NCBI GenBank assembly: GCA_963788215.1 | Contig: CAWBFX010000003.1 | Location: forward strand, 639,817 to 703,816 | Length of the DNA stretch: 64,000 nucleotides | Direction of reading: 5' to 3' | Origin: AC-32 sp963788215 | GTDB taxonomy: Bacteria > Actinomycetota > Thermoleophilia > Gaiellales > Gaiellaceae | In this document: one piece after another, positions 8,301 to 15,960 of the stretch | Layout: every line of letters begins with the position of its first letter | Numbering within the stretch: the first letter of the stretch is position 1 | Translations under genes and position numbers: made by a program | The notes under the pieces: generated by a model | Told to the model about the DNA's origin: nothing | The model's input: only the letters and a program-made list of their open reading frames with translations | The model's database searches: none

Positions 8301-9200
8301 ATGAAGCCGCTCGCGGGGATTTCCGTCGTCGACCTGACGCGCTACCTGCCCGGACCGTTCGCGAGCCGCGAGCTGATGCGCCTCGGCGCCCGTGTCACGC
8401 GACTGCTGCCGCCCGGAGGCGACCCGATGCACGAGCTCGCGCCGGCCTGGCACGAGGCCCTCAACGCGGGCAAGGAGACCGTCGAAATCGACCTCAAGGT
8501 CGACGCCGAACGAGGGCACGCGCTCTGCGCCGAGGCGGACGTCGTCCTCGAGAGCTTCCGCCCGGGAGTCGTCGATCGGCTCGGGATCGGTCCCGCGGAC
8601 CTGCCCGAACCGGTCGTCTACTGCTCGTTCACCGGCTTCGGCCCGGACGATCTCACCGCCGGGCACGACCTCAACTACCAGGGCTGGGCCGGCCTGCTTC
8701 ACGACACCGCGCCTGCCATGCCGCCCGTTCAGATCGCCGACCTCGGCTCGGCTCTCCGTGCCGTCGCACAGGTCACCGCCGCGCTGCTCGAGCGTGAGCG
8801 GAGCGGCCGCGGTGCGCACCTCGTGATCTCGCTGACCGAGACCGCACACGAGCTCGCCGCGCACCGCCTCGGCGGCGAGCCTGTCCCGCGCCTCCTCACC
8901 GGCGGGCTCGCCTGCTACCGGATCTACGCGACCGCGGACGGGCGGCACCTGACCGTCGCCGCGCTCGAGCCGAGGTTCTTCGAACGCCTCTGCGAGCTCC
9001 TCGGCCGCCCCGAGCTCGCCGAGCGCCAGTACGGCCCCGAGCAGGAGGCGCTGGCCGACGAGCTGGCCGAGCTGATCGCCGCGAAGCCGCTCGCGGCCTG
9101 GCTCGAGCTCTTCGACGGCGAGGACGTCAGCGTCGGCCCGGTCGCGACCCTCGAGGAGGCGTCAGCCTTTCTTCGCGTCGTTCCCGCCGGGGATCAGTGA
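8301..9200 (+). CDS. Family III CoA-transferase (CaiB/BaiF, alpha-methylacyl-CoA racemase-like)
   Basis: 299 residues from ATG. The N-terminus GISVVDLTRYLPGPFASREL and the block VIDRLGIG-like (VVDRLGIGPADL) with YCSFTGFGP and HDLNYQG are typical. The catalytic Asp is expected in PVQIADLGSALRAV at about residue 147. Family III enzymes move CoA between carboxylates or racemise 2-methylacyl-CoA. At 299 residues it is shorter than CaiB (about 405) and the last secondary elements are missing. The 3' end overlaps the convergent SPFH gene by 39 bases, so loss of the tail by an unseen frame break is possible, but I see no clear alternative continuation. Confidence 0.82.
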   Translation: MKPLAGISVVDLTRYLPGPFASRELMRLGARVTRLLPPGGDPMHELAPAWHEALNAGKETVEIDLKVDAERGHALCAEADVVLESFRPGVVDRLGIGPADLPEPVVYCSFTGFGPDDLTAGHDLNYQGWAGLLHDTAPAMPPVQIADLGSALRAVAQVTAALLERERSGRGAHLVISLTETAHELAAHRLGGEPVPRLLTGGLACYRIYATADGRHLTVAALEPRFFERLCELLGRPELAERQYGPEQEALADELAELIAAKPLAAWLELFDGEDVSVGPVATLEEASAFLRVVPAGDQ

Positions 9201-10046
9201 ACCGAGGTTCCCGAGCGCCTGGGTGAACTCGCTCGGGATGATCCAGACCTTGTTCGACTCGCCCTGCGCGATCTGCGGGAGCATCTGCAGGTACTGGTAC
9301 GCGAGCAGCTTCGGATCGGCGTCGCCCTCGTGGATCGCCTTGAAGACGGTCCCGATCGCCTTCGACTGACCTTCGGCCTGTAGGACGAGCGACTGCCGCT
9401 GGCCCTCCGCCTTGAGGATCGCGCTCTGCTTCTCGCCCTCCGCGGTCAGGATCTGCGACTGCTTGACGCCCTCGGCAGTGAGGATCGCGGCGCGCTTGTC
9501 GCGGTCGGCGCGCATCTGCTTCTCCATCGCGTCCTTGATCGTCCCGGGCGGGTCGATCGCCTTGATCTCGACCCGGTTGACCCGGATCCCCCACTTCCCC
9601 GTTGCCTCGTCGAGCACGCCGCGCAGCTGCGCGTTGATGTGGTCGCGAGAAGTCAGGGACTCTTCGAGCTCCATCCCGCCGATCACGTTCCTCAGTGTGG
9701 TCACGGTCAGCTGCTCGATCGCCTGGATGTAGTTCTGCACCTCGTAGGTGGCCGACTTCGGATCGGTGATCTGGAAGTAGAGGACGGTGTCGATGCTGAC
9801 GACGAGGTTGTCCTCGGTGATCACGGGCTGGGGATCGAAGGAGACCACCTGCTCGCGCAGGTCGATCAGCGGGCGGAGGCGGTCGATGAACGGGATCACC
9901 AGCGCGACTCCCGGCGAAAGCGTCCGCTGGTAGCGGCCGAGTCGCTCCACGAGCCCCGCGTTCGCCTGGGGGACGATCCTGACCGTGCGCGCGAGGACGA
10001 GGACGACCAGCGCCGCGACGATCAGCAGGACGATGAGCGGAACCAT
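9162..10046 (-). CDS. SPFH/Band 7 (stomatin-like, QmcA type) membrane protein
   Basis: 294 residues. One N-terminal membrane segment (LIVLLIVAALVVLVLARTV) is followed by the Band 7 domain: PQANAGLVERLGRYQRTLSPG, DRLRPLIDLREQVVSF, then a long coiled region with repeated ILTAEG/ILKAEG units (ILTAEGVKQSQ, ILTAEGEKQSA, ILKAEGQRQS). SPFH proteins form large membrane-tethered cages linked to membrane microdomains and protease control. The gene is immediately downstream of an nfeD-like gene (13 bases), which is the classical SPFH-NfeD operon pair. Its 3' end overlaps the convergent CoA-transferase gene. Confidence 0.93.
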   Translation of the reverse strand: MVPLIVLLIVAALVVLVLARTVRIVPQANAGLVERLGRYQRTLSPGVALVIPFIDRLRPLIDLREQVVSFDPQPVITEDNLVVSIDTVLYFQITDPKSATYEVQNYIQAIEQLTVTTLRNVIGGMELEESLTSRDHINAQLRGVLDEATGKWGIRVNRVEIKAIDPPGTIKDAMEKQMRADRDKRAAILTAEGVKQSQILTAEGEKQSAILKAEGQRQSLVLQAEGQSKAIGTVFKAIHEGDADPKLLAYQYLQMLPQIAQGESNKVWIIPSEFTQALGNLGSLIPGGNDAKKG

Positions 10047-10059
10047 GCGATAACCCCTT

Positions 10060-10488
10060 TCAGTTGTAGACGAGCGCGGTTGCGCCCTCGATCTTGACGA
10101 CCTCGACTCGCGTCCCCGGCTCGAAGACCTGGCCTTCCATGTACGACCGTGCCGACCACTCCTCGCCGCCGATCTTGACCCGGCCGCCGTCGGAGTCGAC
10201 GCGCTGGAGGACGAGCGCCTTCGTGCCGGTCAGCGCGGCGGTGCCGGTTCGGATCGCAGCCGGCATCCGCAGGTGCGACCTCGCGATCGGGCGGATCAAC
10301 GCGACGGACGCGATCGAGGCGGCGATGAAGACGATCACCTGCGCGGTCGCGCCGACGCCGAGGAGCGAGGCGATCCCGGCGGCGACGGCCGCGAGCGCCA
10401 CCGGCCCCAGCACGAAGAGCCCCGGGGTGAAGATCTCCCCGACGAGCAGCAAGACGGCGACGATCGTCCATATGACCCACCCGGGCAC
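10060..10488 (-). CDS. NfeD family protein
   Basis: 142 residues, GTG start. Four closely spaced hydrophobic segments (VIWTIVAVLLLVGEIFTPG, LFVLGPVALAAVAAGIASLLG, AQVIVFIAASIASVALI) precede a C-terminal OB-fold domain (TGTKALVLQRVDSDGGRVKIGGEEWSAR). This is the short NfeD form without the ClpP-like serine protease domain. NfeD proteins act with the SPFH partner, here encoded directly downstream. The pair probably maintains membrane order or quality. Confidence 0.9.
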   Translation of the reverse strand: MPGWVIWTIVAVLLLVGEIFTPGLFVLGPVALAAVAAGIASLLGVGATAQVIVFIAASIASVALIRPIARSHLRMPAAIRTGTAALTGTKALVLQRVDSDGGRVKIGGEEWSARSYMEGQVFEPGTRVEVVKIEGATALVYN

Positions 10489-10497
10489 ATCGCGATC

Positions 10498-11190
10498 CTA
10501 ACCTTCGTCAACAGCGATGCCCAGGGCCGCGGGAAGCGCAAACAGGTTGGGCAGGCGCTTTGCGACCTCCGGGTAGCGGTCCTCGCGGTCGAGCAGGAAC
10601 GCACGCTCGATCCCTGCCGCGAGCGCGCCCTCGACGTCGTCCTCGGGCGAGTCGCCGATCATCGCCGTCTCGGCAGGCTCTACCTCCAGGTCCTGCAGGA
10701 TCGCGCGGAAGATCGTCGGGTGCGGTTTCGTCCGGCCGAACGCCCCCGAGCCGATGGCGGCGTCGACCTCGAGGCGGTGGTGCGCCACGAACGCGGCGAG
10801 GTCGCGTCCCGTGTTGGAGACGAGGCCGAGCTTCAGGCCCTGCGTTCGCAGCACGTCGAGCACCGGAAGCGCGTCCTCGTAGAGCTCGAAGTGCGCCGCG
10901 TGCTCCCAGGCGCGCGTCATCTCGACGGCGCACTCGTAGGCGGAGTCGGCGTCCCCGCCCATGCCCCGGATGATCCGCTCGGTGAACGCGACCCAGATCT
11001 CCTCGTCGTGCTCGAGCTCCGGGTGGCGGCGGATGCCCTCGACCGCCTTCTCGCGGGCTGCGGCGTAGCGCGTGGGATCGAGGTCGAGGCCGAAGCGCTC
11101 GCCGAGGCGCCGGTATCCCTCCGGACCGAGCTCCGGCCCGGGCCGCGCGATCGTGAAGTCGACGTCGAACAGGACCGCGCGCAGGCTCAC
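10498..11190 (-). CDS. HAD-superfamily hydrolase
   Basis: 230 residues from GTG at 11190. HAD motif I reads AVLFDVDFT (nucleophile Asp and the +2 Asp), motif II LGLVSNTG, motif III Lys in GRTKPHPTIF, and motif IV MIGDSPEDDVEGA. A helical cap lies between motifs I and II, so it is subclass I. These enzymes are phosphatases or haloacid dehalogenases; the substrate is not readable. The GTG start overlaps the TGA of the upstream kinase gene (GTGA), so it is the last gene of a coupled group with the kinase and nitrilase genes. Confidence 0.88.
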   Translation of the reverse strand: MSLRAVLFDVDFTIARPGPELGPEGYRRLGERFGLDLDPTRYAAAREKAVEGIRRHPELEHDEEIWVAFTERIIRGMGGDADSAYECAVEMTRAWEHAAHFELYEDALPVLDVLRTQGLKLGLVSNTGRDLAAFVAHHRLEVDAAIGSGAFGRTKPHPTIFRAILQDLEVEPAETAMIGDSPEDDVEGALAAGIERAFLLDREDRYPEVAKRLPNLFALPAALGIAVDEG

Positions 11191-12026
11191 GTGCCCTCCA
11201 GCAGCCACTGTGCGGTCTCGAGGTGCGTGCGGCTGAAATCGCTGTCGCCCGCCCACGCGACCGTTTGCGCGATCGCCCAGCCGCGGGCCCGCTCACGATC
11301 GAGGCCGAGCTCCGACGTCAGCCGGTCGAAGCGGTGCAAGACGTCGCGCTTCGAATGGCCGAGCTCGAAGGAGCGGACGATCGGCGCGACCGCGAACTCG
11401 CGCTCGCCCGCAAGCGGCTTCGGGTCGATCACGAGCCACGGCTCGCGTTCGGCGGCGAGGACGTTGTCGCCGTGCAGGTCCTGGTTCACGAGCACCTGCT
11501 CGCCCTGCGTCGGCGGCAGCTCGCGGAGCGCCTCGAGCGCCGCTTCGAGCAGCTGCGGCGCGGCGCTCCAGTCCTGGCGCGGCAGGTACTCGGCCCACCA
11601 GGCCGCCTCGTCGGCGAGCGGCCGGAACGGCTCGGCGGCCGGCTTCCAGAGCTTCGGCAGTAGCCCGACGAACGCGTCCAGGGCCGTCTCCTGGCCGGCA
11701 GCCGACAGCGGCGTTCCCGGCACGCAGAGCTCGAGCAGGAGCGCGTGCTCTGCGGGGTCGTGGTCGAGCAGCCGGATCGCGCCGTCGCCGCCCCAGAGCT
11801 CGAGCGCCGCCGCCTCGTGCTCGCTCTCGCGGTGCGGCTTCTGGATCTTCAGAACGGCCTCGCTCCCATCGGCGCGCCGGACGCGCTGGACGACGGTCGA
11901 CGCAGCGCCCGGCTCGAACGATTCGACCGGGGTCAGACCCCAGCGTTCGCTGATCAGGCCGGCGCCGGCCAGCGGTACGCGTCCGCCTGGCGGTTCTTGA
12001 GCGACGGGAGCTTCTCGCGCACCCAT
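11187..12026 (-). CDS. Aminoglycoside/hydroxyurea phosphotransferase-like kinase (APH(6) type)
   Basis: About 279 residues. The N-terminal part has ASTVVQRVRRADGSEAVLKI and HRESEHEAAALELWGGDGAI. The C-terminal lobe has the Brenner-type motif VNQDLHGDNVL and VIDPKPLAGE, where the Asp binds metal. This layout matches the APH(6)/streptomycin 6-kinase family, which also includes uncharacterised small-molecule kinases, so antibiotic resistance should not be assumed. The start is uncertain. ATG at 12026 gives a 73-base overlap with the nitrilase gene; no ATG, GTG or TTG lies nearer the conserved N-terminus. It overlaps the HAD gene by 4 nt. Confidence 0.75.
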   Translation of the reverse strand: MGAREAPVAQEPPGGRVPLAGAGLISERWGLTPVESFEPGAASTVVQRVRRADGSEAVLKIQKPHRESEHEAAALELWGGDGAIRLLDHDPAEHALLLELCVPGTPLSAAGQETALDAFVGLLPKLWKPAAEPFRPLADEAAWWAEYLPRQDWSAAPQLLEAALEALRELPPTQGEQVLVNQDLHGDNVLAAEREPWLVIDPKPLAGEREFAVAPIVRSFELGHSKRDVLHRFDRLTSELGLDRERARGWAIAQTVAWAGDSDFSRTHLETAQWLLEGT

Positions 12027-12788
12027 TGCAGCCTCGCGCGGTCGAGCTCGGCCGAGATGACCGTCTCCTCGTCGGGCGCCTGCGCGAGCACGATCCCCCA
12101 CGGGTCCACGATCAGCGAGCGGCCGTAGCTCGGCTTCCCCGGCCTCGTCATGCCGAACTGCGCGGGCGCTGCGATGTAGCACTGATTCTCGATCGCGCGA
12201 GCCCGCATCAGCACCTCCCAGTGATCACGGCCGGTCGGCACGGTGAACGCGCGATGGAACCGTGACCAGCTCGGCGCCCTCGAGCGCGAGGATCCGGTAC
12301 AGCTCGGGGAAGCGGATGTCGTAGCAGACGGTCAGCCCGATCGGCCAATCCGCCTGGGCGACGACGGGCTCGTCGCCCGCCTCCTGGGCCTCGGACTCGC
12401 GATAGACGTTGCCCTCGACCTCGACGTCGAACATGTGGATCTTGCGGTAGACGCCCAGCACCTCGCCGTCAGGGCCGAAGGCGATCGACGTGTTCGCCAG
12501 CTTCTCCCGGCCTTCACGCTGCTCCGCGATCGAGCCGCCGACGAGGGTGATGCCATGGCTCCGGGCCCAGCCGGCCATGAGCTCGACCGTCTCGCCGCCC
12601 TCGAGCGGTTCAGCCGCCGCGTAGAGCACGTCGCCGTCCCCGATCGCGTTCCACTTCTCCGGGAGGACGACCACGTCCGCGCCGGTCGCCGCCGCCCGGG
12701 CGACGAGAGGCTCGGCCTTGTCGAGGTTCGCCGCCTTGTCCGGCCCGCTCGTCATCTGGACGCAGGCCACGCGCAGGAGGTCGGTCAC
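11954..12788 (-). pseudogene. Carbon-nitrogen hydrolase (nitrilase superfamily), one-base frameshift
   Basis: Two adjacent frames together form one nitrilase-fold amidohydrolase of about 277 residues. The first (12788 down to about 12253) carries all three catalytic residues: Glu in VVVLPEKW, Lys in GVYRKIHMFD, Cys in TVCYDIRFPE. It then runs into VPSRVHRADRP and a stop. The second frame continues exactly where the family should, as AFTVPTGRDHWEVLMRARA, IENQCYIAAPAQFG and SLIVDPWG. The break is one extra base in the GCGCG run at 12249-12253. Substrates are likely omega-amides or similar. Downstream genes (kinase, HAD) overlap it. It may be a sequence error rather than a true pseudogene. Confidence 0.85.
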
Positions 12789-12813
12789 GGCGTGAGGATA
12801 GCTTTCGGCTCGA

Positions 12814-13215
12814 ATGAGATCGCCCCAGCAGATCCTGGCCGAGGCGCGGACGATCGCGGTCGTCGGCGCCTCTCCGAACCCCGACCGGCCGAGCAACGAC
12901 GTGATGCGCTACCTGCTCGGGGTCGGCTACCGCGTGATCCCGGTGCGGCCGGCGGACTGCGACGAGGTGCTCGGGGTGCCGTGCGTGCGTTCACTCGCCG
13001 AGATCGACGAGCCGATCGACTTCGTCGACGTCTTCCGGCGGCCCGAGTTCTGCGCGGCCCATGCGCGCGAGGCGGTCGAGGCCGGCGTCGGCGCTCTCTG
13101 GCTCCAGGTGGGGATCGTGTCGGCGGAAGCGCGGCAGATCGCCGAGGAGGCCGGGCTCGACTACGTCGAGGACGCGTGCACGAAGGTCGTCCATAAGCTG
13201 TACCTCGCGCGATGA
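12814..13215 (+). CDS. CoA-binding domain protein (YccU family)
   Basis: 133 residues. The Rossmann-like CoA-binding domain is clear: TIAVVGASPNPDRPSNDVMR, LLGVGYRVIPVRP, then DFVDVFRRPEFCAAHAREAV, ALWLQVGIVS and the C-terminal DACTKVVH. It is a stand-alone small domain of the type that is fused to acyl-CoA synthetases elsewhere; its role is not established. It is divergent from the nitrilase gene with 25 bases between them. Its stop overlaps the next start by 4 nt (ATGA), so a coupled two-gene unit is likely. Confidence 0.9.
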   Translation: MRSPQQILAEARTIAVVGASPNPDRPSNDVMRYLLGVGYRVIPVRPADCDEVLGVPCVRSLAEIDEPIDFVDVFRRPEFCAAHAREAVEAGVGALWLQVGIVSAEARQIAEEAGLDYVEDACTKVVHKLYLAR

Positions 13216-13367
13216 GCCCGAAGCCCGTCTACTGGAAGCCGAAGTACGGCACCCGCTCGAGCCGCCACAAGGCCTGGGTGCGGCAGGAGGCGAAGCGCGA
13301 AGCCGCGCTGAACCAAGACTCCGCGCCGTCGCTGCGCAGCCGCCTGCGCAAATTGCTCGGGCGCTGA
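13212..13367 (+). CDS. Small basic hypothetical protein (51 aa)
   Basis: A 51-codon frame beginning MSPKPVYWKPKYGTRSSRHK and ending LRSRLRKLLGR, rich in Lys and Arg and without hydrophobic segments. The start ATG overlaps the TGA of the CoA-binding gene (ATGA), the same junction type used by proven genes throughout this window, which is the main support for it being real. I do not recognise a family. A nucleic-acid or ribosome contact would suit the charge, but that is a guess. The convergent MFS gene ends 23 bases away. Confidence 0.6.
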   Translation: MSPKPVYWKPKYGTRSSRHKAWVRQEAKREAALNQDSAPSLRSRLRKLLGR

Positions 13368-13390
13368 GGACACTCGCCCCAACCCACGCA

Positions 13391-14695
13391 TCAGGTCGCC
13401 TCTGACGCGGCCTGCAGCGGCGGGGATTTTGTCGGCACGAGAGGGTCCGGTATCCGGTTTCCGAGTCGAAGGAAGCCGGCTCCCGTCAGTGCCAGCGCCA
13501 GCGCGCCGCCCCACCAGATGGCGTCGGGTGACGTTCCGAGCAGCAGGCCGCCGACCGCGGGGCCGAGAGCCACGCCGACCATGAAGCTGAGCTGGTAGAG
13601 CGACATGTAGCGGCCGAGCAGATGCGGCGGCGCGATCTCCGCGACTAGCGGGCCGAGCACGATGAACTGGCCGCACTCAGCGATCGCGATCAGGATCGCA
13701 ACGCCGGCCAAGACGGTGGTGGCGGCGAGCGTCGAGGCCGTAAGCGTTGCGAGCAGGACCGCAAGCAGGCCGACTGCGAATATGGCGCTGGTGGCGAACA
13801 AGGCGTGAGTGCGGCGCATCCGCGCCACCACCCGTGTCGCCGGTACCTGCGCTACGACGATGAAGAAGGTGTTGATGAAGACGACGACACCGATCCCGAC
13901 GGGCCCGACAGGTGTATGCGCCTGCGCAAACGGCGGGAGGATGAAGGAGAAGAACGCGCCGCCGATCATCACAAGCGCGAGGTTGCCTGCGATCAAGGCG
14001 AGCAAGAGCTGATCCCGAGCAAGAGCTCGGAACCCCCGTGCGCCCTCGCTCGCCGACGGAGCGTCCGCGAGGCCGGGATCCGGGATCCAGACGAGCACAA
14101 CCAGCGCGAAGACGACGAACGTGACTGCGTCGAAGAAGTAGAGGGCCTGGAACGCCTGGAGGTGATGATGGGTGGCCGCGACGATGAAGCCCGCAACCGT
14201 CGCGCCGAGGCCGAGACCGAAGTTACCTGCGACCCGTCGGAGCGCGGTCGATGCGGCGCGCTGCTCCGCCGGGACCAGGGTCAAGGTCAGGACTTGCCCG
14301 GCGGTTCCCACGAGTCCGAAGCCGGCACCGGCTACGGCCGAGCAGACGAAGCCTTGCCAAGGACGGTCGACAAACGCCAAGCCCCCGTAGCCGAGCGCGT
14401 TCAAGACATTGCCCGCGATCAGGAGCCGTTTCGCACTGAAACGATCGAGGAGCGCACCCGAAGGGAGCGTTACCACTGCGGCCGTGCCCATGACCGTCGC
14501 CAGCACCAGCCCCGCGGTCGCCGTCGAGAACCCGCGGACCGCGTGGAGGTAGATGATCTCGAAGGGAAGGATCAGTCCGCTGCCGAAGTAGTTGAGCGCG
14601 TTCCCGCCCTGAAGAACGACGACAGACCTCGGTAGTCCCGTACGCCAAACGGCGAACACACGTGTGAGCGCGCTGCCCCGACGTTGCTTCTGCAT
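13391..14695 (-). CDS. MFS efflux transporter
   Basis: About 434 residues and 12 hydrophobic segments. Motif A-like loop between helices 2 and 3 reads PSGALLDRFSAKRLLIAGN; the N-terminal half has VLQGGNALNYFGSGLILPFE and the segment FGLVGTAGQVLTLTLVPAEQR. This resembles DHA1-type drug exporters. ATG at 14695 is chosen because GGAG lies 10 bases upstream. A GTG at 14737 would extend it by 14 residues. A 21-bp palindrome (14750-14770) of TetR-operator type sits about 55 bases upstream, so ligand-induced expression is likely. The substrate is unknown. Confidence 0.88.
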   Translation of the reverse strand: MQKQRRGSALTRVFAVWRTGLPRSVVVLQGGNALNYFGSGLILPFEIIYLHAVRGFSTATAGLVLATVMGTAAVVTLPSGALLDRFSAKRLLIAGNVLNALGYGGLAFVDRPWQGFVCSAVAGAGFGLVGTAGQVLTLTLVPAEQRAASTALRRVAGNFGLGLGATVAGFIVAATHHHLQAFQALYFFDAVTFVVFALVVLVWIPDPGLADAPSASEGARGFRALARDQLLLALIAGNLALVMIGGAFFSFILPPFAQAHTPVGPVGIGVVVFINTFFIVVAQVPATRVVARMRRTHALFATSAIFAVGLLAVLLATLTASTLAATTVLAGVAILIAIAECGQFIVLGPLVAEIAPPHLLGRYMSLYQLSFMVGVALGPAVGGLLLGTSPDAIWWGGALALALTGAGFLRLGNRIPDPLVPTKSPPLQAASEAT

Positions 14696-14749
14696 CAGCT
14701 CATCTCCGATTCGCGGTTGTGTCGATGTCAAAGACACCGCGACGACCCG

Positions 14750-14770
14750 AAACGGACCGCCGGTCCGTTT
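14750..14770. promoter_or_regulatory. 21-bp palindrome, TetR-type operator candidate
   Basis: AAACGGACCG and CGGTCCGTTT form perfect 10-bp arms around a single C. It is the only strong dyad in the 101-base gap between the MFS efflux gene and the ECF sigma gene. ACGGACC-type half-sites are common for TetR regulators of efflux pumps. No regulator gene is adjacent, so the cognate protein lies elsewhere. Confidence 0.6.
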
Positions 14771-14796
14771 TCGACCGACCTGGTGTCATTGACGCG

Positions 14797-15756
14797 ATGA
14801 CCGTCGATCTCGAGCGGGCCAAGGGAGGTGACGAGCGTGCGTTCGCAACGCTGGTCGAGCCGTTTCGGCGTGAGCTCCAGCTGCATTGCTACCGGCTACT
14901 CGGCTCCGTGCAGGACGCCGAGGATCTCGTCCAGGAAACGCTGCTTGCCGCCTGGCGCGGACTCGACGGCTTCGAGGAGCGAGCGTCGCTGCGCTCCTGG
15001 CTCTACCGGATCGCAACCAACCGGAGTCTCAACGCGATTCGCGAACGCGGGCGCCGCCCAGCCACGGAGAACACCATGAGACCGTCAAGAAGCCGCCGCG
15101 CCGTCGAGCCCAGCTGGCTCGAGCCTTACGCGGACAGCGCGCTTCCGGATCCCGCTCCCGGACCTGAAGCACGCTACGAGCAGCGCGAAGCAATCCAGCT
15201 CTCGTTCATCGTCGCGCTGCAGCAGCTGCCTGGGAGGCAGCGCGCAGCGCTCGTGCTGCGCGACGTGCTCGGCTTCCACACCGACGAAGCCGCCTCGATC
15301 CTCGAGACGACGCCGCAGTCGGTCAAGGCCGCGCTCCAACGCGCACGCGCAACGCTCGACTCGTACACCCTCGAACGCGAGCAGGCGCCGGTGCCCGACT
15401 CGCCGACCGAACGGAACCTTCTCGCCACCTTCAGCGACGCCGTCGAAGCCGGCGACACGGCGCAGCTCCTGACTCTGCTGAGCTCCGACGCTCGTGTGAC
15501 CATGCCGCCGCAGCCGCTCGAGCTCATCGGACACGAAGCGATCGGCGTGTTCCTCGACGACCGCGCCGAGGTTCGCGGGGCCCCGCTACAGCTACGCCCG
15601 ACCCGCGCCAACGGCCAGCCGGCCTTCGGCTACTACGTGCGCGCGCAGCCTCGGGGCATGATGGTGCTCACCCTGAGCGGCAGCAAGGTCGACGAGATCA
15701 CCTTCTTCGCCGACCCCGCGCTGCCCGGCCGCTTCGGTCTTCCCGAACACATCTAG
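14797..15756 (+). CDS. ECF sigma factor with C-terminal SnoaL-like domain (SigG/SigJ type)
   Basis: About 319 residues. Region 2: ATLVEPFRRELQLHCYRLLG, SVQDAEDLVQETLLAAWRGL and LRSWLYRIATNRSLNAIRER. Region 4: QLPGRQRAALVLRDVLGFHT, DEAASILETTPQSVKAALQR. After residue about 205 comes a roughly 110-residue NTF2/SnoaL-like domain (FSDAVEAGDTAQLLTLLSSD, VTMPPQPLELIG). Such tailed sigma factors usually lack a classical anti-sigma gene, and none is seen here; the tail is thought to regulate activity. ATG at 14797 is chosen so that the palindrome at 14750-14770 lies upstream; an in-frame ATG at 14725 would place it inside the coding region. Confidence 0.88.
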   Translation: MTVDLERAKGGDERAFATLVEPFRRELQLHCYRLLGSVQDAEDLVQETLLAAWRGLDGFEERASLRSWLYRIATNRSLNAIRERGRRPATENTMRPSRSRRAVEPSWLEPYADSALPDPAPGPEARYEQREAIQLSFIVALQQLPGRQRAALVLRDVLGFHTDEAASILETTPQSVKAALQRARATLDSYTLEREQAPVPDSPTERNLLATFSDAVEAGDTAQLLTLLSSDARVTMPPQPLELIGHEAIGVFLDDRAEVRGAPLQLRPTRANGQPAFGYYVRAQPRGMMVLTLSGSKVDEITFFADPALPGRFGLPEHI

Positions 15757-15842
15757 CCGACAGGATGGGTGACGTCGGTCGGTCAGCCGCTCCAGCCGCC
15801 GGCTCAGCACACGTTCGAACCAACGTCCATGTACTGAAGGCT

Positions 15843-15869
15843 CACGGGGGAACCAGGGGTTCCCCCGTG
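15843..15869. terminator. Perfect 12-bp hairpin between the sigma gene and tRNA-Pro
   Basis: CACGGGGGAACC and GGTTCCCCCGTG pair perfectly around AGG. It lies 5 bases after the 3' end of the tRNA (minus strand) and 86 bases after the sigma factor stop (plus strand), so it can serve as a bidirectional end or 3' barrier. There is no U-tract on either side, so intrinsic termination would be of the actinobacterial type lacking a T run. Confidence 0.6.
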
Positions 15870-15874
15870 CTCGA

Positions 15875-15948
15875 TCGGGGTGCCCAGATTTGAACTGGGG
15901 ACCTCTCCGACCCGAACGGAGCGCGCTACCAGGCTGCGCCACACCCCG
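15875..15948 (-). tRNA. tRNA-Pro (anticodon CGG)
   Basis: A 74-base cloverleaf. The acceptor arms CGGGGTG and CACCCCG pair over 7 bp with discriminator A. The anticodon stem CTCCG/CGGAG encloses TTCGGGT, giving anticodon CGG for proline CCG codons. The T arm is CCCAG-TTCAAAT-CTGGG. CCA is not encoded. It is a single gene, and a perfect hairpin lies just downstream. The next gene upstream on this strand is the alpha/beta hydrolase at 15961, whose stop is 12 bases away. Confidence 0.96.
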
Positions 15949-15960
15949 AGCACGCACAGG

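Noticed and set aside
8301..9200. Frameshifted 3' end of the CoA transferase
   Set aside because: The protein is short and overlaps its neighbour by 39 bases, which looks suspicious, but I could not find a convincing continuation in another frame.
11187..12026. Streptomycin resistance gene
   Set aside because: The kinase fold fits APH(6), but many family members are ordinary small-molecule kinases and the context gives no support for resistance.
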